Below are positions 22,110 to 33,370 of a DNA stretch of 64,000 nucleotides, one piece after another. The stretch covers positions 133,511,867-133,575,866 of the forward strand of contig CM076196.1 in the NCBI GenBank assembly GCA_038277395.1. The letters are read 5' to 3'. How positions within the stretch are numbered: the stretch's first letter is position 1; each line of letters begins with the position of its first letter. This DNA is from Dryocosmus kuriphilus (Eukaryota > Arthropoda > Insecta > Hymenoptera > Cynipidae). Position numbers and translations under genes: made by a program. The notes beneath the pieces are model-generated. The model was given only the letters and a program-made list of their open reading frames with translations, did not search any database and was not told the origin of the DNA.

Positions 22110-22390
22110 GTTCCGAATAGCTGAATTTTCCGATTTTATTGAAACTTCGTAACTTATGTATTTTGACGCGCTGATTACGAATATAATAGTGAAAATTGGC
22201 GACTAGGCGATTTTCATGGTGAAAACCATAAAAAACACCTATAAGAATCAAGTTTTTTGCGTTTATCTCAGTAAATGCGCAGAATTTTGAAAAATATTCT
22301 AACCAAAAGTTTTAGCATAGATAAAAATACATCTTTTTTGTAGAATACACTTTTTGCCTAAAACCGTTATTTTTCGAGAAAAAGAGGATT
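22110..22390 (+). repeat. Merlin inner inverted repeat, left
   Basis: It starts GTTCCGAATAGCTGAATTTT and matches the complement of 24310-24590. The same end sequence forms the border of the separate partial copy at 59775, which suggests this is a real recombination or element end inside the larger arms. Confidence 0.75.
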
Positions 22391-22532
22391 GCATTTAAAA
22401 ATTTTTTTCATATGAGTGATAGTTTTCGAGAAAATTAGTGATACATCTGATAAAATTTAACAAATTTTAATGCAATAAACGACATATCTTTCTCTACCGT
22501 CCGCGCTCCTAGTACTAACAGGCGTATATTTC

Positions 22533-23541
22533 ATGCGTGCATTCATTATTTTCGAAGTTTTCTTCTCTCGAGTTCTAACCAACATGGATGAAAAATATAA
22601 TAATTTCAGTCTGAGCATGATTCTTCAAAAAAGAGAGAAAACACTTCAGTGGTTGAGACAAATTGAACTCATTCCAACTGAACGATTTTGCTCAAAACAC
22701 AAGAAAGAAATGACTCGTTTAGAGTCTGAAATGACTTGCGGCCAGTTCTTATGTTATAAAGCAGGTAAGTATCGTCACACAAATACCGTTGCGGAAAATA
22801 CGTGGTTTGAGAGATGTCACATTACCGCAGCGGCATGTATGCTTATTTCTTATTGTTTCGCTGTAGGCTTCAATTTCGAAACACCCATGCGGGAAAGTAG
22901 CATTGATGAAGGTCAGTCGATTTCGCGAGAAACTGTTGCAGACCGCTTCTCTTTTTGTAGGGAGATATGCATGGTTGCTCTTGACAGTCACTTCGAAGAG
23001 AAAGGTCGCATTGGAGGTGTCGGTGAAGTAGTTGAAATAGATGAGTGCAAGATCGGGCGTCGAAAATACGAGCGAGGACGTGTAGTGGAAGGATCATGGA
23101 TCCTCGAAATGATTCAGAGGTCATCCTTACAACTATCGGTTTGAAATATGTCCCGATAAAAAGAGATATCAGGCTACTCTAATCAGATTAATAAAAAAGC
23201 ATGTAGCAGAAGTGACAGAGATTCACACAAATTGTTGGAAGGGCTATATCAATCTCGAAGATCATGGATTTGTTCACCAAAGTGTTCATCATTCCGAGGA
23301 GCTTGTGAATAGCGATACCGGAGCACACACTCAAAACATCGAGTCATCTTGGCGGTGGATGCGACGATTCCTCTCACGAGGAGGAGTGCACAAGAGCAAT
23401 CTTGCAGATCACCTCTGCGAATTTTTGTGGCGGCGACAGCTTCAGAAAATAGATGCTGATCTATTTAATATTAATATCTATTTAATATTAAAGTATGCTA
23501 CACTGGCCACTGATTATAATCAGTATTCGCAATTGAAGTAA
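22533..23541 (+). pseudogene. Merlin (IS1595/ISXO2-type) transposase, one frameshift, catalytic Asp changed
   Basis: The frame opens at 22533; the Met at 22584 (MDEKYNNF) is also possible. N-terminal region: LQWLRQIELIPTERFC and the KAGKYRHTNTVAENTWF zinc-ribbon-like area. First catalytic Asp: VVEIDECKIGRRKYERGR. A frame change near 23115 separates this from the rest, which resumes and runs through VTEIHTNCWKGY. Here the family's second Asp (TDCW) is Asn (codon 23230-23232). The catalytic Glu follows in GAHTQNIESSWRWMRR, then LCEFLWRRQL. With one indel and the D-to-N change the protein should be inactive. Length is about 330 residues if read across the break, normal for the family. Confidence 0.85.
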
Positions 23542-23639
23542 ATGCAAATATATTTCGTAGTTAATAAAATTTTAAAAAATCTAAAAAAGAATTAATTAAA
23601 AATATTACAAAATATAAAAAAAATGCTCTTCAAAATAGT

Positions 23640-24309
23640 CTAACCTTCCCGCGGTGAAGAGCGTGAGTAGGTACCAAGCCGAAACCAATGGAGATACAAT
23701 GCAGAAACAAAGATCTATTGTAGAGGTAGGTGGATAAACAACATTATACCTGTGATCAATCACAGGGGTGCCTTTCCGCCCCCACGTATTTTCGCAACTA
23801 GTCAGTGAATGGGTAGCGCCCCCCCCCCCCCCCTGGAAAGAGGAACGATCGTGATTGAACGTATTTTCGTAACTAATCAGTGAATGCGTAGCCCCCCCCC
23901 CCCTTTAACCTTAGAAAAGGGGGACGAGCGTGACCGAACGCATTTCCGTAACTTTCTTCATCTTTTTCTTGTTTTTCCAACGCAATCCTCTTTTTCTAAA
24001 AAAATAATGGTATGAGAGAAAAAGTGTATATAAGAAAAAAGATGTATTTTTATACTAGCTAAAACTTTTGTTCAAAGCATTTTTCTAAATTCTGCGTAGT
24101 TACTGAGACAAACGTAAAAAAACGTGATTTTTATGGTGTTTTTATGGTTTTCACCATGAAAATCGCTTTGTCGACAATTTTCATTATCGTATTCGTAATC
24201 AGCACGTCAAATTACATAAATATAAGAAGTTTAAAAAAATTGTAAAAAAGCGTAACCGATAACTTTCTTCGTCTTTTTCATGTTTTTTTTCCAACGCAAT
24301 CCTCTTTTT
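23640..24309 (+). repeat. Merlin internal region with poly-C runs and duplicated end segment
   Basis: Downstream of the transposase, C runs occur at about 23819-23833 and 23893-23905, each preceded by an ACTRRTCAGTGAATG phrase. From about 23960 the sequence is a direct, diverged duplicate of 24250-24590, the inner inverted repeat, so the terminal segment is present twice in tandem on this side. Confidence 0.7.
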
Positions 24310-25232
24310 CTCGAAAAATAATGGTTTTAGGCAAAAAGTGTATTCTACACGAAAGATATATTTTTATACTAGCTAAAACTTTTGTTTAAAATATTTTTCG
24401 AAATTCTGCGTATTTACTAAGATAAACGCAAAAAAAAAAAACGTGATTTTTATGGTACTTTTTATGGTTTTCACCATGAAAATCGCCTAGTCGCCAATTT
24501 TCACTATCATATTCGTAATCAGCGTGTCAAAGCACGTATGTATACGAAGTTTCAATAAAATCGGAAAATTCAGCTGTTCGGAACTGCACCCAAAAGCTTT
24601 TTATGTGTATTTTTGATCTTTCTCGTAACTACCAGACGCCATATTGGGGCCGCCATTTTGAATTTGAAAAAAATCGATCTAACTTTGTAAGAAAAAATAA
24701 CAATTTTTGTTTTAACATTAAAAACGAAAGCAATAACGACCTTTTAGCGGTTCAACAACTCCTTTTTGTGAATTTTCCACCATTTTTGCAACTACGAGAC
24801 GCCATATTGGGGTCTCCATTTTGAATTTCAAAAAAATCTAACTAAATTTGTGAGAAAAAATAACAATCTTTGTTTTAACATTAAAAACGAAAGCAATAAC
24901 GACTTTTTAGCGGTTCAACAACTCCTTTTTATGAATTTTCCACCATTTTTTAAACTTTGAGACGCCATGTTGGGGCCGCCATTTTGAATTGGAAAAAAAA
25001 ATCGAACTAACTTTGTAAGAACAGATAGAAATCTGTGCTTTAACATTAAAAACGAAAGCAATAACGACTTTTTTAGCTGTTCAATAACTAATTTTTATGA
25101 GTTTTTCACCATTTTTGCAACTTTGAGACGGCATATTCGGGCCGCCATTTTAAGTTTGAAAAAAATCGAACCGGTTTGAAAGAAAAACTTGTTAGCTTTC
25201 TTTTAAGCTGAAAATATTAATTTTTATATGCT
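24310..25232 (-). repeat. Merlin right arm, inner and subrepeat part
   Basis: This is the complement of the left arm. Subrepeat anchors CCATTTT lie near 24654, 24816, 24979 and 25145, a period of 162-166. There is one more unit than in the left arm, so unit number has changed since insertion. Confidence 0.8.
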
Positions 25233-26900
25233 AATCAGAGAAGGTATTAGATTTATGTAAAATTTGCCCCCCCCCCCCCCCCCCCCAGTTTTCATCAAAT
25301 CTCCACGTTTTGAGACTCCCTGAGTCAGAAAAAACGGTTTTTACGACGATGTCCATCTCTCTGTTGTCGTCGTTGTCGTCGTCATTGTCGTCTGTGGACG
25401 CGATAACTTTCGAAGGACTTATTGGATTGGATTGTGCTTTGGCACACTTCTTCATGGTGCAAAAGGAAAGGACGAGTTCGTTAACCAGCGGTTTTTGGCC
25501 AGTGTTTATGGTTTTATCCATCAAAAACGGTTTTCAAAAAATCAAAAAATAAATTTCTCGGCTAAACTATGCGAGATACAAAAAAAAAAAAAATGGATGA
25601 GAGTAAAATTGTTCATTTTAAAAACATCTACAAATTTTGTTTCAACTATTTTTTTATAAAATGCACGGTTTTTGTTTTAATCGATAAAACGCTATTAAAA
25701 ATAAAAGAATTCAAATTTCCCGCCAAAATATGCAAAATACGAAGAAAATCATAATATACAAAGTTGTTCACCTTAAAAAGATCTAAAAATTTGCTATCTA
25801 TAATTTTTTCGAAAAGACGCATTGTTTTTGAGTTATTCGTGAAATATGTTATTAAATACAAAAAAAAATCCACTTTTCACCAAAAATATGAAAGATACGA
25901 AAAAAATGATCAAAAACAAAGTTTTTCATCTTAAAAAGATCTACAAATTTGCTTATAACTGTTTTTTGATCCAACGCATAGTTTATTCATGAAACATATA
26001 ATAGTTGTTTTAATCAAAATATACATTACCATAAAGTGAATAAGAAAGTTAGTAAGGTTATTAAGAAATCTGCCCGCTACTCAGGCGCATTCTCATCACG
26101 TTTCTCATGCCTACCAGTCGATTGAAGTATATCAAAAACGTGAATTTCTTAATTTTTACATTCTCCTCAGAGGAGGTATTAGATTTATGTAAAATTTGAC
26201 CCCCCCCCCCCCCCCCTCCCGTTTTCATCAAATCTCCACGTTTTGAGACCCCTTAATTTAAAAAAAAAAACGATTTTTACGACGGTGTCTGTTGTCGTTG
26301 TCGTTGTCGTCTGTGGGCGCGATAACTTTCGAAGGACTCATCGGATTGAATTGCGCATTGTGAAAATTTGGAAAATCCCAAAAAAATTTACTAATCTACA
26401 ATGGATTTAAAAAAAAAAATTAATTTTCAACCGCGAAGCGCGAGTGTCGGGATGAGAATGTATTCCTTAAGGGCGATAAAGCCTTAAGTAAAATAATTTC
26501 TTTTGTAATTTTTAATAAAATTCAAATTTAATAATACCATTAGAAGCAAAGTGTTTTGAAAACTTGCGAAAAGTATTTTGGAAAGTGCGAGGGCCAAAAA
26601 CACTGGATCGCAAAGCGCGAGGTTTAAATATATGGGAGCGCGAAGCGCGACGACCACTAGGTTTCTTTATAATTTTTAAGAAAATTCAAATTTAATAATT
26701 TTATTAAAAGCAGGTGTTGTGAAAACTTTAGATCCATGAGTAACGAAAACCGAGCACGAAGTGCGAGGACCAAAAACGCCCGAGCGCGAAGCGCGAGGTT
26801 CAAAAATATCGGAGCGCGAAGGGCGACGACCATCAGATCGCGCACCCCGAGGGCGCGCTCATACTTCGCGCGATGAGAATGTGCCCGCGATGCGGGCAGA
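25233..26900 (+). repeat. GC-palindrome repeat family, tandem pair inside the Merlin right arm
   Basis: The block interrupts the Merlin arm and consists of two related units, about 25233-26130 and 26160-26900. Each starts near GGTATTAGATTTATGTAAAA, a C run and TCTCCACGTTTTGAGAC, followed by a GTCGTCGTTGTCGTC-rich part and GATAACTTTCGAAGGACT. The second ends in repeated GAGCGCGAAGCGCGA-type short palindromes and GATGAGAATGTGCCCGCGA. Related copies lie at 31480-32430 and 36690-37500. Short peptide frames occur, but none is conserved enough to call a gene. Confidence 0.75.
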
Positions 26901-27112
26901 TGTTTTTTATTTGTTGTATGATATTTTTTCTTAATTATTAACAACTGACCCATGATTTTGACATCTTTTAGCCGCCATCTTGGTTTTCACAAAAGGCCAC
27001 GTTTATTTTGAAAGTACTTTCTTTAACGAACATTTTAAGCTCAAAATTGCTTCTGTAAGTTGACTACAAATTTGGCCACAGCCATGATCCGTTTTATGTG
27101 AAACGGGACATA

Positions 27113-29624
27113 CAGCAAATTCGTCATAATGTGGCACATACAGTCACGACGTCAGTCCCACACCAGAAAAACTTCGGTCATTAGAAAGGAGAGAGGAGAG
27201 AAATGGATGCGAAGGCAAAAGAAACGAGGTTTGGATACAAGGGAGTCCTGATTGGTTGATGATACTGAGGGGGAGACTAGCCTCCTGCAGGTGAGTCATT
27301 AAGCTGGAAAATACCACCGATTAAAATAATATCCAACACTTCGCAGAAGTTCCCAAATTGATAGTTACTTTCACACATGGGTAAAGGCAGAAGATTAGAG
27401 CAGACGTCAGGGTGACGATTAACCACATTGAGTAATTTTTTTTGCAGGTAATCTTTACTCTAAAATTAGAGTAAAGATTAATGTTCGTTTTTTCTGTGCT
27501 CTGACACGTAGTACAATAGGCCGCGTAGACGGAAAAGGTCCTGCAGAATCTTCGCGAGAAAGACTGTAAATCCTAAGCAAAGTGCAAACAGAAATTTAAA
27601 AATTTGAAAATAAAATTCTCTGTAATTTTGAAACATGCTGATAGATTATTTATACCATGAACCATAAAATATAATCGATTATGTTGATTTACAATTTTCA
27701 TCAAGAACTGATTCAAAAAAAGTGAAAATTTTGACTGCTTTGTAGAAGTAAATTGTTTAAGCAATTGGAAATTGTTATAAAAATTATGGGTTTATAATAA
27801 AAAATACAAGATAGCCCAGTGTTTGGTGGACTTTATTAAAGTATTTGCAAAAAACTACATTTCTCTGTCTCCATCCAGTTAAAAGTTACATTTTATCGAT
27901 AAAGAATTGTTTAAAAACAATTTAATCGACCAAGCTGATTTTTTTAATACATACCTGATTCATTTAATCATGAGAATACTGATAATTTCCGTTAAAACGC
28001 GAAGAAATAATTGTTTAAACAAATATAAATTGTTTAAACAAATAACAATGAATAAAAAATACATTAAACTTTGTAATTTGTCTATTAAAAATGTTATATT
28101 AAAAAAAATGTCGAAGTATAAAAATAGAAAATCAATCGATAAGTCACCTTCGGGGAAGTGTTTTTAAGAGCTCCCTGGCCCTGTAGTTTGCCCTCGTTTT
28201 ATCTCATGTTTGTAAAACAGGGGGTTTGCGCCCATGTATTTTAAATGGGAAAATAGAGGGGGCCGGCAGCATCCTTTAATATTGTCCGATCGAAAAACAA
28301 AAAGATACTTATTTAATTTTTTCGGGAACGTTACAAAACTGGGTGTGCCCTGAAAGAAATTCGAAACTTCCCTTTTTTTGGACCACCTAAATGTACATTA
28401 TGAATTTTTTATAACACCTCCATGTTTGCGGCTCTTTTTCGAGCCTGTAGAGCGGGACCGCAATCTCGTTCTTTGAGTGATGTGAGTAGCATGTACTTTA
28501 TAGTCAATATGGAGTAAAAAAATGACGTCAATGAAAGCGGAAAGAATATGGGTTCTGTTCACGTCAGTGTGCAAATTTCGTGTCGACACGAGAATATGCT
28601 TTTTCATGTCAAAGTCTGCAACAAAGATAATACAGCGGGTACGTGAACGGACAACATAGTGTTGCCATCCCGCGGCAGTCGTTGGAACAGCTATCCACAC
28701 ACGTTAATTCAAATATTCTTTAGCATATTTCTATACACCACTATTTCGAAAAAAGAAAATGTGGACCCGTTTTACAAGCATGCAAGAGCCGAAATCATGG
28801 AATAATAAAAAAAAAAAGTATCGTGTGTGGCTCGGGTGAGATTTTTTCGATTCTACGGCTTGGGAAAGTTTTCAGGATCAGGACTCGACTCCGGCTCGTC
28901 CTAAAAACATCTCCCTCGCCGTAGAAACGAAAACGACTTTCCCTAGTTACACAATATACTATATTTACCTCATTCAGGATATGATCTCAATACGGGTCAA
29001 TACGAAAGGAAAAAATGTTACCGGTTGCCTTTATTTCCTGATGAAAATATCCCTAATGACCCTAACTTTATATCTCCTGCTCGTTATGGTATTATGATAA
29101 ACCATTTTTTAGTACTTTGAATATTATTGCTGAAAAAATTATATTAGACACTTTATAGTGGTAAATTTACACTAATTGCAAATGGTTTTACTGGTTTTGT
29201 TGTCCAAGAAATCAGTAAAATGTTGGCTGCATGGTACAGGTTTGCAGTAGAAACTTATAGTATAAGTTCTTTGCAGAAAATTTATAGCTTGCACAGATTA
29301 ATGTAATTTATACAAGCTATTGTTATTTGTTTCATATTTCGTCAGTATGCTCTTGGCTAAATCCTTTAATTTATTGACTTGTGCATCCATTCATTTTTTT
29401 AGTGATTGGGTAAGGATGATTATGTGTATTTTTACACCATTAATAAGACAATCGCGTAAGTTGATAAGTGTTTTGTTTGAAACGAATTGGTGATTTACGT
29501 GTTCATTCAAAGTCGAGAGAATTACTTTTAATCTCAACAAGGAGAATTTAATCCCAGCGTTGCATTATTACCCCCTTCCTCCACCATTTCCCACAAATTA
29601 TTAACTCACTCAATTTACTAACGC
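27113..29624. other. Gene-free A+T-rich stretch
   Basis: No recognisable gene, RNA or repeat border. Short frames at 27907-28167 and 28398-28700 have no family resemblance. A 13-bp AATCTTTACTCTA near 27448 is followed by its complement, a small hairpin. Confidence 0.5.
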
Positions 29625-29845
29625 AAAAGTTTTGATTGGTGGTGTATTTGGGCGCATTTGGAGTACTTCAAAATGTTATAATTGAACATTTTATTTTCGA
29701 ATTTGAGGGTTAGCATGTCCCCCCCCCCCCCCCCCGTAACCCTGGTGATAATTCCCTTGGTTTCGTGGCACAAAAATTTTAATTGGTGATGCATTTGTGT
29801 GCATTTCGAGCGCATTTGAATCCATATGGGTATATATCCAAATTC
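29625..29845 (-). repeat. Dispersed non-coding repeat, copy 2
   Basis: This is the reverse complement of 6945-7190, sharing TTTGTGCCACGAAAC/TTTGCGCCACGAAAC and AAATGCGCTCGAAATGCAC. A C run (29719-29735) takes the place of a GGAAGCAGGAT stretch in copy 1. Confidence 0.75.
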
Positions 29846-30204
29846 AGCTGTGGAGCAGGGGGCAGTGTGACGAACATACTAAAAAGATAGTGTTTATACA
29901 TTTGGACACAAGCCATGTCACTTTCCGTTTTCCAGGTCCCCTTTCCCCTTTCCATGTCCGTACCTTTAGACCACAGAGAAAACGAAGGGTAAAAAGCGTT
30001 CTAGGTATAAATTCTGAGGATAATCTCGACATGCAACAAAATAAAGATTGGTGATCTTTCATTTTACCCATGCCCATAATTTTACATAAAATGCTTTTTA
30101 TCCTTTATTTTTTCTGTGACTCGACTGTGTTATAAAAGTACATGAACATACGGCGGACTGTCCATAACTTTAGCCTCAGCTACTCGCTCGTCTGACTAAA
30201 AAAT
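29846..30204. other. No feature seen
   Basis: Ordinary mixed-composition sequence. An 85-residue frame (29797-30054) shows no family signature. Confidence 0.5.
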
Positions 30205-30518
30205 CAACTCAACTGCCCCTACCTAAAAAACAGTAAATCGTCATGGCCACCAATAACAAAGTAAAACACCAACTACGTTAATAAAAAAGCAACTCACGAT
30301 TCGCGTCAATATTAAAGTTATTCGTCATTCTCCCCAATATAAGAACGCAAAATTGTACATAACCTATACTATTGCCTTACTTTTGGCGACAATGGAAAAT
30401 AACGTCAATATTGACGCTAATCGTGATTTGCGATTTTTTTATTAACGCAGATGGTGGTTTGCGCTGTTATTGGAAACCGTGATAATTTACTGCTTTCTAA
30501 ACAGGAGCAGTCGAATTG
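30205..30518. mobile_element. MITE with about 115-bp inverted repeats
   Basis: The left half, through CACGATTCGCGTCAATATT, and the complement of the right half, with CACGATTAGCGTCAATATT, match over about 115 bp with moderate divergence. This includes GTTAATAAAAAA and CCAATAACA blocks. The roughly 80-bp centre is unique. There is no coding content, so it is a non-autonomous DNA element of unknown superfamily. Confidence 0.75.
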
Positions 30519-31479
30519 TTTGTGGATTCTTGCGACCGATGTATTCAAAAGATTAAAAAACCTTAATAATTACAATAAAGTTTCCCAGTTGGGACATTAC
30601 TAGTGATAGAAACAAGAGTAGGTACGAATTAGTCAGTCAGTTTCTATCCGGTCGTCACTTTGTACACTTTAAGTCCATTTTAGTAGTTAATCAAATTGTT
30701 CTTACTTTGTCAACCTGAATGCATTTTTCCACAGCTTCTATCGCTTTCTACCTTTCCTCCATCAGGGGAACAATATTTTTTTCAATCTTTAAATTACTAA
30801 GCTTTTATATTCTGAAAAGTTTGCAGGTATATTTATAATATACGCATAGGTATGTTTATTATTCATATACATAGATACTTTAGAGTACCTACATAATCGT
30901 TTTTTGTTGTTGTTGTTGCTTGTACTTCTTCCCGTTTCAGTTGAAGGCTGAAGCTGCAGCTGAAGCTCGAGGATGATGTATGCGTGGTCAGCTTACCGGA
31001 CAGCAACGCATCTTAAAATGCTGTTCTGCATTCGCCTCAATCCTACTTCGCCGCTTGCACCTTTTTCTCTCGTTTTGAAATGCGAGCCTCGCCCTTAGAT
31101 CTTGGGTTATATCCAACTCTTCGTTATCTGGGCATAACCACACTGCTAAGACACAATGGTGTATGAAATAAGACTGAGAATAATTTCCTATTCTTATTGC
31201 GTAGAATGAAAAGTTTCATGTTATTTCTCTAACTGGCAGAAATATAAAAGGATCTGTAGAGTGAACACGGTTAACTGAAATGCAATTCCTGCGGAATATA
31301 TGCGGTAAAACACAAAAAATGTATCTCAGGATAGGGATATGTGGCAAAAAATTGTTTATAATGACAAGAAATGTGTGACCAAGAGTGCTAGTAGCGTGTT
31401 AAACGCCTGAAACGAAAAATTTTGGATACTCATGGACCCATGGGTCCATGAATATCCAAATCCACATGTGGAGAGTTTT
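30519..31479. other. Gene-free stretch
   Basis: No supported gene. A short TTG repeat lies at 30905-30918. Confidence 0.5.
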
Positions 31480-32430
31480 TTACATTCTTATCAGAGAATC
31501 TATTAGATTTCTGTCAAATTTAAGCCCCCCCCCCCCAACTTTTGTCAAATGTCCACGTTTTGTGACCCCCTGAGCCAAAAAAACATGTTTTTACGCATGT
31601 GTCTGTCTGTCTGTGAGTCCGTCTGTAGATTTTTAGTTTGTGAGCACGATAACTTTCGAAACAATTGACCGATTGGATTGGCCTTTGGTATACTCTTTTC
31701 GTGTCCTAAAATGAAGGTCAAGTTCTTTATCCAGCCATTTTGGATTAAAATTAAAAACTTTGGAGCATTTTGAAAATTCTTTAAATCACTTTTTTTTAAT
31801 TTACAAATTCTATGCACAGATGTTCGTAGTACTCAAAAAGTCGAACAATTTGTCCTTATGACTTTTTTCGATAAAAAAAGATTTTCAGACTTATGACATT
31901 TCAAAAATTAAAAAAAAAATTAAATTGAAATTTGAAGCCAAATAACGAAGGATATAAAAAAAGTCAAAAGATGAAAAATGTTCCTTTTTGAACGCCCTAA
32001 AAAATTGGCATAACAATTTTTTGAATTTTCTTAAAAAATCGAAGATTCAAATTTTAAGCCAAATAACGCGAGAACAGAGAAAATGATAAGAAACATTATT
32101 ATTAGTCTTAAAAAAATACCGTCAGTAATAGAATTACAATTGGGAATCGTTTGATATTTGGAAGACAGTTGTATTAACATGCACTGAAGCTATGGTTAAA
32201 ATTTTGGAACCTTTCAGACCCTGATGAGAATGTGTTCCTTAAGGTTGATAGAACCTTAAATAAATTAGTTTTCTTCTTCATTTAAAAATAAAGTAATTAA
32301 AATAAGAGTATATAGCAGCGATAAAGGTTGGTAAGCGAATGCAAGCGGCCCGAAGGGCGCAAGCGCGCAATACGGAGCGCAAAGCGAGGAAGTGTGATGA
32401 GAATGTGCCCGCGAAGCGAGCCGATTTTTG
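31480..32430 (+). repeat. GC-palindrome repeat family, diverged copy
   Basis: It begins ACATTCTTATCAGAG, then the C run at 31526, GTCCACGTTTTGTGACC, a GTCTGTCTGTCTGTGAG tract and GATAACTTTCGAAAC. It ends with GATGAGAATGTGTTCCTTAAG, an AAGCGCGC/AAGCGAGG-rich part, and GATGAGAATGTGCCCGCGAA. The outer ACATTCTTATC and complement CACATTCTCATC look like short inverted ends. Confidence 0.7.
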
Positions 32431-32879
32431 ATCTCCACCTGAAGTGATTCTTATATAGAGAAATCGATTAGTGGCCTCGGTCGGAGCTATGATGTAGGAC
32501 ACGTATGTTTGAAAAAATCCGTCATGCGACTACTAGATCGATCTAAAATCTATCCCTTCTCCTAAACATCCTTTTCTCTTACCCTCACCATACAAATTCC
32601 TTAATTCCCGGTAATGTAAAGATAGAGGCTAGAACCTAACGAGTTTACGCTTATTCTGAAATTAATGCTTAATGGTATGCTGCGATGCTTCATGGTCCAG
32701 AGCATGATTATTTTATTTAGGTATTTGACGTATACGCAAGCAAAATAGTTGTTCAAACGGCATCTGACCCCAACGAATCTACTAAGCACTTGCCGCGTTC
32801 ACGACCGTGTTTAGTAGCGAATTTCCGGGTCGTGAGTACATATGGGAGGAGGTGGGCCAAATAATAATAATAATGGAAT
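32431..32879. other. No feature seen
   Basis: Mixed sequence with a short AAT repeat at 32861-32875 leading into the LINE remnant. Confidence 0.45.
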
Positions 32880-33370
32880 AAATTTAAAATCAGTCCAAGA
32901 ATATCTAAGGACCTGGACGAAGTTATTGACTACCTTAGACAGAAGTTCATGGTCCTTCAGCGCGTCTACGCCGCTTCAAGAGGTCTACCGCGAGAAGTAA
33001 TGACGACAAGAACTTTTTAAAAAATGAAAAGAAGTTTTACCGTAAAATATCTGATGGGAAAAACAATAATGCCATTGAATCCCCGAGTGCTGAGGATATG
33101 GCTAGATATTAGTCAGGTATCTGGGGCCGTGGCTTTACCTCGAAAAGGACAGAGTTTCAGAACTACCTGCGATGGATAACCTATGTAGTGTCTATCACAG
33201 CTTCTGAGGTAGGTACGTCACATCCTAAATAGGTCTAAGAACTGGAAAGCGCCTGGTCTAGACAAGGTGCACAGTTTCTGGTACAAGTATCTGGTCGCTT
33301 TGCACCCTGCCCTTGTGGGCGCTCCCCAGGTCATCTTAGAGAATCCGGAACTTGTGCCCTCCTTCATAAC
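32880..33370 (+). pseudogene. Short LINE reverse-transcriptase remnant
   Basis: Plus-strand pieces read NEKKFYRKISDG, then SGIWGRGFTSKRTEFQNYLRW, then NRSKNWKAPGLDKVHSFWYKY. This matches the N-terminal fingers region of a LINE RT whose signature is nWKaPGxDxixnFWxK. Stops (one before SGIW) and frame changes interrupt it, and nothing of the palm remains. Confidence 0.7.

Larger units (their letters stand above)
20200..27112 (+). mobile_element. Large Merlin-type DNA transposon with long inverted repeats and nested insertions
   Basis: The termini match in inverse orientation: TATGTCCCGTTTCAC at 20200 and its complement ending at 27112. Homology continues for hundreds of bases through GGATCATGGCTGTGGCCAAA. 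Left arm: 20200-20872 plus 22103-22390. Right arm: 24310-25232 plus 26901-27112. The arms contain about 162-bp subrepeats (three units left, four right) around AAAATGGCGGCC. A Merlin/IS1595-type transposase lies in the middle. Two later insertions split the arms at 20878-22102 and 25233-26900. Without them the element would be about 4.0 kb. I found no convincing target duplication. Confidence 0.75.

Noticed and set aside
22533..23541. Bacterial IS1595-type contamination
   Set aside because: The transposase sits within eukaryotic inverted arms, has a second partial copy at 59775, and fits the Merlin superfamily known in animals.
28398..28700. 100-residue minus-strand ORF in the 27-29 kb gap
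   Set aside because: No recognisable motif, no neighbour and no composition shift; consistent with chance in a long gene-free stretch.
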